64,000 bases of DNA from Streptomyces camponoticapitis. GTDB taxonomy: Bacteria; Actinomycetota; Actinomycetes; Streptomycetales; Streptomycetaceae. The stretch spans positions 89,087 through 153,086 of the forward strand of contig NZ_BMMV01000022.1 in the NCBI RefSeq assembly GCF_014646115.1, in the 5' to 3' direction. Positions 59,560 to 64,000 of this stretch are shown in pieces (the first letter of the stretch is position 1; every line of letters starts with the position of its first letter). The notes beneath the pieces were generated by a model. The model saw nothing but the letters and a program-made list of their open reading frames with translations, did no database searches and was not told where the DNA came from. The position numbers were made by a program, and so were the translations under genes.

Positions 59560-60661
59560 CGCCCGTGTCCGTCCTGGCCAGCGGGGTCGCGCGCGACACG
59601 CCGGCCGGGTCGTGGGCGATCGAGTCGGCGTCGTCGTGCCAGTGGATGACGAAGCGCTCCCCCGCGCGGTACGCCTCCAGGCCCGCGCGGCAGTAGGCGA
59701 CCATGTCGTCCGGGAGCGCGGAGAGCGGGTGCCAGGAGAGGCCCGAGCACTTCTCCGGCTCCCGGTTGTACGGCTCCCAGGCCGTCCGCCCCGCGTCGTA
59801 CCGCACCTCGAAGAACCAGCCGGTGCGCGGCCGGCCACCGGGGCCGCGGTGGTGCATCACCAGGGCCGTACGCACGTCTTCGGGGTCCAGTTGGGCGCCG
59901 ATCTCCTCGGCGGCCTCACGCATCATCGCCGCACGGACGTCCTCGCCGTCCTCGACGTGTCCCGCCGGGCAGTTCAGCAGTCCGTCCCCGTAGCCCGTGC
60001 CGGACCGGCGGGCGAGCAGCACCTCGCCGCCCCTGCGCAGGATCAGATGGACGTCGACCACTTCCGTGTGACGGCGGCGCTGGGCGGCGTGGGCGATCAG
60101 TGCGTACCGCTCGTCGTCCACGGCGCGGCCCCAGAGCGCGGCATCGGCCGAGAGGTGCTCGTGCTGGACGCGCTCGACGAGCGGGGCGACCGACATCGTG
60201 ACACGTGTCGCCGGGAGTCCGACGCCTGACCAGACGCCTTCGATGAGGATCAGCCGCCCGCCGGGCCGCAGCAGCGACAGCCAGTGGGTCAGGGCCCGGT
60301 CCGGGTCGGGCAGCAGCCACAGGACATGGCGGGCCATGATCACGTCGAACGTCCGCTCCCCCACGGGGGGTCTGGCCGCGTCGCCGACCAGTACCTCGGT
60401 GTCCGTGCCGGACAGCTTGGCCCTGGCGAGTCCGACCATGCGCGGCGAGAGGTCGACGGCGGTGACGCGGTGGCCCAGCTCGGTCGCGAGGAGGGCGAGG
60501 CTGCCGGTGCCGCAGCCGAGGTCGAGCACCCTGGACGGCTCGGTGGGCAGCCAGCCGGCGAGCTTGGCGGTCCACGCCTTGCGCACGGCCGGATCGAGCA
60601 GCCCGTGGTCGGGCTCCTCGTCGAAGGAGTCTGCTGCGTCGTCCCAGTCGATCGGGGTCAT
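59525..60661 (-). CDS. Methyltransferase-Nudix hydrolase fusion protein
   Basis: A 378-residue two-domain protein. Residues about 1-195 are a class I SAM-dependent methyltransferase (motif I VLDLGCGTGSL at 45-55, then AVDLSPRM and the LRPGGRLILIEG motif). About 200-350 are a Nudix domain with the box GHVEDGEDVRAAMMREAAEE at 234-253, continuing EIGA. The fusion is a recognised bifunctional architecture in Streptomyces. It may act on a nucleotide or related phosphate, joining methylation to hydrolysis; the substrate is unknown. The ATG at 60661 was chosen for motif position. Its 3' end overlaps the DUF402 gene. Confidence 0.93.
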   Translation of the reverse strand: MTPIDWDDAADSFDEEPDHGLLDPAVRKAWTAKLAGWLPTEPSRVLDLGCGTGSLALLATELGHRVTAVDLSPRMVGLARAKLSGTDTEVLVGDAARPPVGERTFDVIMARHVLWLLPDPDRALTHWLSLLRPGGRLILIEGVWSGVGLPATRVTMSVAPLVERVQHEHLSADAALWGRAVDDERYALIAHAAQRRRHTEVVDVHLILRRGGEVLLARRSGTGYGDGLLNCPAGHVEDGEDVRAAMMREAAEEIGAQLDPEDVRTALVMHHRGPGGRPRTGWFFEVRYDAGRTAWEPYNREPEKCSGLSWHPLSALPDDMVAYCRAGLEAYRAGERFVIHWHDDADSIAHDPAGVSRATPLARTDTGATRGAGDREGP

Positions 60662-60740
60662 GGGTCGATGGTCCCATCCACCACCGACAGTTCGGACCGG
60701 CGGGCACTCGGTCACCGTTCCCGCACGGCCGGTTCTGTAC

Positions 60741-60779
60741 TCGAACGCCGGACCGGCCAACAGCCGGTCCGGCGTTCGA
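60741..60779. terminator. Terminator after the tct operon
   Basis: A perfect 17-bp stem, TCGAACGCCGGACCGGC and its complement, around CAACA. It lies just beyond the tctA stop, reading minus, and ahead of the methyltransferase-Nudix gene. Confidence 0.9.
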
Positions 60780-60836
60780 CCGCACCCGATCTCCGGGGGA
60801 CCCTCGGGTGAGAAGCCCGTGGCCCGAAGGGCCACT

Positions 60837-62342
60837 TCACGCCGAGACCTTGGTCTCCTTCCGGCGCCTCGCCAGCACCTTGCGCACCAGCGGCCAGCAG
60901 ACGATCAGTACGACGACGGCGTAGACGGCCACCGAGAAGGGCGTGTCCACCAGGCCGGTGGCACTTCCGTCACTGATCTGCAGGGCCCTGCGCAGCTGTT
61001 GCTCGGCGGCCGGGCCGAGGATGACGCCGATGACGGCCGGCAGCACCGGCAGCCCGTAGCGCCGCATCCCGAACCCGATCAGTCCGATGATCAGCAGGAT
61101 CACCAGGTCGAGCGCCTCCCCGCCGACCGCGTACGCGCCGACGGCGGCGAAGAAGAGGATGCCCGCGTAGAGGTAGGGGCGCGGGATGCGCAGCAGCTTC
61201 ACCCACACCGGCGCGAGCGGCAGGTTCAGGGCCAGCAGCAGCACCATGCCGACGAACAGCGAGGCGATCAGCCCCCACACCAGCTCCGACTCCCGCTCGA
61301 ACAGCAGCGGTCCGGGCTGGATGCCGTACTGCTGGAACGCGGCCAGCATCACGGCGGCGACCGCGGTGGTCGGCAGTCCGAGGGTCAGCATCGACACGAG
61401 CGTCCCGGCGGCCGACGCGGACGCGGCGGACTCGGGTCCGGCGACGCCCTCGATGGCGCCCTTGCCGAACTCGTCCTTGTGCTTGGACAGCCGCTTCTCG
61501 GTGACGTAGGAGAGGAAGGTGGGGATCTCCGCGCCGCCGGCCGGGATCGCGCCGAACGGGAAGCCGATGACCGGCCCGCGCAGCCACGGCTTCCAGGTGC
61601 GCCGTACGTCGTCCTTGCCCAGCCAGGGGCGGCCGACCGGGACCGGTTCGCCGCTGGAGCGCCGCAGATGGGCGGCGACCCACAGGGCCTCGCCGATCGC
61701 AAAGAGACCGACGGCGACGATCACGACGTCGATCCCGTCGGCGAGTTGGAGCGAACCGAAGGTGAGCCGCTGCTGGCCGGTCATCTGGTCCAGGCCGACC
61801 AGGCCGATGGTGAGACCGATGAGCAGCGAGGCGAGCCCGCGGATCCGGGACGAGCCGAGGACCGAGGTGACGGCGATGAAGGCCAGCACCATGATGGCGA
61901 AGTAGTCGGGGGCGCCGATGTCGACGGCGAGGGAGGCGACGGTCGGTGCGAGGACGACCAACAGGATCGTGCCGATCATGCCGCCGACGAAGTGACCGCC
62001 CGCCGCGGCGGCGAGCGCCTGCGCGCCGCGTCCGGCCTTGGCCATCGGGTTGCCCTCGATGGCGGCGACGACCGCCGCGCTCTCACCGGGGGTGTTGAGG
62101 AGGATCGAGGTGGTGGATCCGCCGAACATGGCGCCGTAGTAGATACCGGCGAACATGATGAACGCGCCGGTCGGCTCCAGGCCGTAGGTGACGGGCAGCA
62201 GCAGGGCGACCGCCATGGCGGGTCCGATGCCGGGCAGCACGCCGATCGCGGTGCCCAGCAGTACGCCGATCGCCGCCCAGAGCAGATTGATCGGCGTCAG
62301 CGCCGTACCGAAGCCGTCCATCAGGGAGTTGAGGGAGTCCAT
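60837..62342 (-). CDS. tctA: Tripartite tricarboxylate transporter permease TctA
   Basis: A 501-residue large permease with 12 or more membrane helices and the TctA signatures GTAIGVLPGIGPAMAVALL and MFGGSTTSILLNTPGE. It forms the channel for citrate or a related carboxylate together with TctB and the binding protein TctC. It is the last gene of tctCBA, 3 nt after tctB, and ends in a strong terminator. Confidence 0.95.
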   Translation of the reverse strand: MDSLNSLMDGFGTALTPINLLWAAIGVLLGTAIGVLPGIGPAMAVALLLPVTYGLEPTGAFIMFAGIYYGAMFGGSTTSILLNTPGESAAVVAAIEGNPMAKAGRGAQALAAAAGGHFVGGMIGTILLVVLAPTVASLAVDIGAPDYFAIMVLAFIAVTSVLGSSRIRGLASLLIGLTIGLVGLDQMTGQQRLTFGSLQLADGIDVVIVAVGLFAIGEALWVAAHLRRSSGEPVPVGRPWLGKDDVRRTWKPWLRGPVIGFPFGAIPAGGAEIPTFLSYVTEKRLSKHKDEFGKGAIEGVAGPESAASASAAGTLVSMLTLGLPTTAVAAVMLAAFQQYGIQPGPLLFERESELVWGLIASLFVGMVLLLALNLPLAPVWVKLLRIPRPYLYAGILFFAAVGAYAVGGEALDLVILLIIGLIGFGMRRYGLPVLPAVIGVILGPAAEQQLRRALQISDGSATGLVDTPFSVAVYAVVVLIVCWPLVRKVLARRRKETKVSA

Positions 62343-62345
62343 GGC

Positions 62346-62885
62346 TTAGATCACTCCCATCAGCGGGCCACCGGGGAGGGGGACGCCGAGCAGGTTGTTG
62401 AAGATGAAGTAGGTGACGAGGGAGAGGCCCGCGGCGATGAGCGGGTCGCGCCGGAGATGGCGGCTGCCGAGCGCGTACGCCGAGCCCCAGAAGAGGAGCG
62501 CCCCGGATATGGGGAAGCCGAGAGGGCCGATGAGTACGGCGTTGCCGAGGAAGACACCGGCGAGCAGCAGTACGGTCCGCCAGTCGCTCGGTTCACTCAG
62601 GTCGATGTCCTCGCCGCCCTCGGCCTCGCCCCGGCCGCCGCGCAGCACGTCGAGGCTGAGGAGGACGGCGACGACGAGCAGACCGATACCGACGGCGATC
62701 GGCACGGTCTTGGGGCCGACCGGGCCGCGCTGGGTGATGTCGACGTCCATGGTGAGGGCGTCGGTGAGGACGAGGATCCCGAGGACGAGCAGCATGAGAC
62801 CGACGCCGAGTTCGGAGTGCTCGCGCAGCCAGCCGCGGGACTCGGGGGTCTCCTCCTTGGGAGGGGTGTTCGGGTGGGTGGTCAC
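62346..62885 (-). CDS. tctB: Tripartite tricarboxylate transporter small subunit TctB
   Basis: A 179-residue membrane protein with four helices and the TctB segment RTVLLLAGVFLGNAVLIGPLG. It assembles with TctA. The GTG at 62885 overlaps the tctC stop by 4 nt (GTGA), showing translational coupling. The N-terminal ~25 residues are hydrophilic and cytoplasmic. Confidence 0.9.
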   Translation of the reverse strand: MTTHPNTPPKEETPESRGWLREHSELGVGLMLLVLGILVLTDALTMDVDITQRGPVGPKTVPIAVGIGLLVVAVLLSLDVLRGGRGEAEGGEDIDLSEPSDWRTVLLLAGVFLGNAVLIGPLGFPISGALLFWGSAYALGSRHLRRDPLIAAGLSLVTYFIFNNLLGVPLPGGPLMGVI

Positions 62886-63865
62886 AGTCCGAGCTCCTTC
62901 AGGACGGATTCCACGCGCTTGTCCTCGGCGGCGAGGAAGTCGCCGAATTTCTCGCCGGTGAGGAAGGCGTCGTCCCAGTTGTTCTTCTTGAGCGAGTCCT
63001 TCCACTGAGGAGAGGCGTGCAGCTCCTCGAAGAAGCGGATGAGCTTGTCGCGTTCGGCGTCGGAGAGTCCGGGGGGCGCGACGACGCCGCGCCAGTTGGT
63101 GAAGTCGGTGTCGAGGCCCGCCTCGCGCAGGGTGGGCGCGTCCATGCCGGGGGTCCGCTCGGGGCCGGTGACGGCCAGCAGCCGCAGCTCGCCGGCCTCG
63201 ATCTGGTCGCGGTACTCGCCGAGTCCGGAGACGCCGAAGGCGACCTTGTTGCCGAGGATGGAGGCGAGGAGTTCACCGCCGCCGTCGAAGGGGACGTAGT
63301 TGACGGTCTTCGGCGCGATCCCGGCCGCGCGGGCCATCAGCATGGGCGCCAGGTGGTCGGGTCCGCCGGGGGACGAGCCGCCACCGACGGGGAGTTTGGC
63401 CGGATCCTTCTTCCATGCGGTGAGCAGGTCGTCGATGGTCTTGTAGGGGGAGCTCTTGCTGACGACGACGATGTCGGTCTCCTCGCTGATGCGGGCGATC
63501 GGCGTCGTGTCGGCGAGGGTCTCGTGCGAATTGTTGGTGCGTACGGCGCCGACGACGCCGAGGCCCATGGAGACCGCGAGCTTGCCGTTGCCGTGTTCGC
63601 TCACGGCGCGGGCGAGACCGACGGTGCCGCCGGCGCCCGGCAGGTTGAAGACCTCGATGTTGTGGTTGAGTTCGGCGTCCTCGGCGTTCTTGGCCATGGT
63701 GCGGGCGGTGATGTCGTAGCCGCCGCCCGGCGTGTTGGGGACCATGAAGCGCAGGCCGGGTATCTGGGTGCCGGTGTCGCCGCCACTGCCCAGGGAAAGC
63801 AGCGGCGGACCCACCAGCACCATCAGCGCGGCCCCGAGGAGGGCGAGGGGAGTGCGGAAACGCAC
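62882..63865 (-). CDS. tctC: Tripartite tricarboxylate transporter substrate-binding protein TctC
   Basis: A 327-residue extracellular binding protein. It has a signal or anchor at about 1-25 (MRFRTPLALLGAALMVLVGP) and the Bug/TctC family segments VPNTPGGGYDITARTMAKN and VPFDGGGELLASILGNKV. It captures a carboxylate outside the cell. The GTG at 63865 has AAGG about nine bases upstream and gives the usual signal peptide; ATG at 63916 (17 residues longer) is an alternative. It is the first gene of tctCBA. Confidence 0.92.
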   Translation of the reverse strand: MRFRTPLALLGAALMVLVGPPLLSLGSGGDTGTQIPGLRFMVPNTPGGGYDITARTMAKNAEDAELNHNIEVFNLPGAGGTVGLARAVSEHGNGKLAVSMGLGVVGAVRTNNSHETLADTTPIARISEETDIVVVSKSSPYKTIDDLLTAWKKDPAKLPVGGGSSPGGPDHLAPMLMARAAGIAPKTVNYVPFDGGGELLASILGNKVAFGVSGLGEYRDQIEAGELRLLAVTGPERTPGMDAPTLREAGLDTDFTNWRGVVAPPGLSDAERDKLIRFFEELHASPQWKDSLKKNNWDDAFLTGEKFGDFLAAEDKRVESVLKELGL

Positions 63866-64000
63866 GGGTGCCGCCTTTCGGAGGAGCAAGTCGCGGGGCA
63901 GTGAGATGGCCCACATGTTGCCTTCGCGTTAAGCTTGTTCTTTAACCTCCGGCCGTCCCGTACCGACGCAGGTTGATCTCGGTTCAGACTTGGTGCGAGG
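63866..64000. promoter_or_regulatory. Upstream region of tctCBA
   Basis: GTTAA and TTAAC (63928-63932 and 63942-63946) flank nine bases in an AT-richer segment upstream of tctC. They may mark the promoter or an operator. The window ends here, so any divergent regulator such as TctD is not visible. Confidence 0.35.

Noticed and set aside
60198..63008. A 936-codon open frame on the plus strand opposite tctA and tctB.
   Set aside because: It is composed of low-complexity Asp, Gly, Arg and Gln-rich sequence, opposite strongly conserved TctA and TctB genes. High GC content leaves the opposite strand open.

Overview
The window is high-GC actinobacterial chromosomal DNA, almost certainly from a Streptomyces. 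The evidence is the strong G/C third-position bias, GTG and TTG starts, very dense genes with 1-4 nt stop/start overlaps, a chaplin pair (one cell-wall-anchored long chaplin and one short chaplin), mycothiol-dependent formaldehyde detoxification, and a Streptomyces-type SoxR. From memory, the gene order resembles the S. coelicolor region around SCO1660-SCO1730. I see no rRNA, CRISPR array, transposase, integrase or attachment site, and only one tRNA, a tRNA-Leu(GAG) carrying its own CCA. The window looks like stable core chromosome with accessory catabolic and transport cassettes.

Region by region. 1-2147 (minus) is a conserved actinobacterial trio: histidine phosphatase, DUF3090 protein and SCO1664-family kinase-like protein, running off the left edge. 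2281-9751 holds a CorA transporter, a ferritin-like protein, an F420-type LLM oxidoreductase, an aldo/keto reductase coupled to a RecD2-like protein with a ruined ATPase site, and small conserved unknowns. 9836-10927 is the chaplin pair. 11061-13596 has an M20 peptidase, the tRNA and an orphan type II thioesterase. 13625-15378 is a formaldehyde pathway (S-(hydroxymethyl)mycothiol dehydrogenase plus a metallo-beta-lactamase-fold protein). 15448-18267 is a gluconate module (regulator, kinase, permease). 18462-19806 is a molybdopterin oxidoreductase with its cytochrome b partner.

22105-23923 carries a Nudix enzyme, two DUF202 membrane proteins and a histidine-rich internally duplicated protein. 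24082-27825 is an acyl-CoA catabolic cassette with its own TetR regulator and two matching operator-like sites. 28171-33233 has a zinc-ribbon unknown, SoxR, a MaoC hydratase, two TetR regulators, an ArsR-like protein and a DMT exporter. 33278-37294 is an alcohol/aldehyde dehydrogenase pair and an orphan carbohydrate-type ABC ATPase. 37519-39562 has an MFS transporter behind a CitMHS citrate transporter that has lost its middle (pseudogene). 39701-46544 holds a molybdopterin oxidoreductase, a TetR gene, homogentisate dioxygenase with a recognisable promoter/operator, a GntR regulator and a stand-alone type ISP restriction specificity domain.

46572-49167 is a TetR-controlled drug-type ABC exporter with two operator copies 44 bp apart. 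49396-50728 has a small conserved basic protein and a secreted SGNH lipase. 51236-54107 is a tightly coupled glycosyltransferase-glycosyltransferase-polysaccharide deacetylase operon behind a long leader with a GC hairpin, followed by a DUF5925 AAA ATPase. 55350-57605 is a MarR-ABC operon. 57643-60661 has a GntR regulator, a GNAT enzyme, a DUF402 protein and a methyltransferase-Nudix fusion. 60837-63865 is a complete tripartite tricarboxylate transporter (tctCBA).

The observations that most deserve follow-up are the ATPase-dead RecD2-like protein, the solo type ISP specificity protein, the internally deleted CitMHS gene, the duplicated histidine-rich protein beside the DUF202 genes, and the repeated operator motifs that assign regulators to targets.
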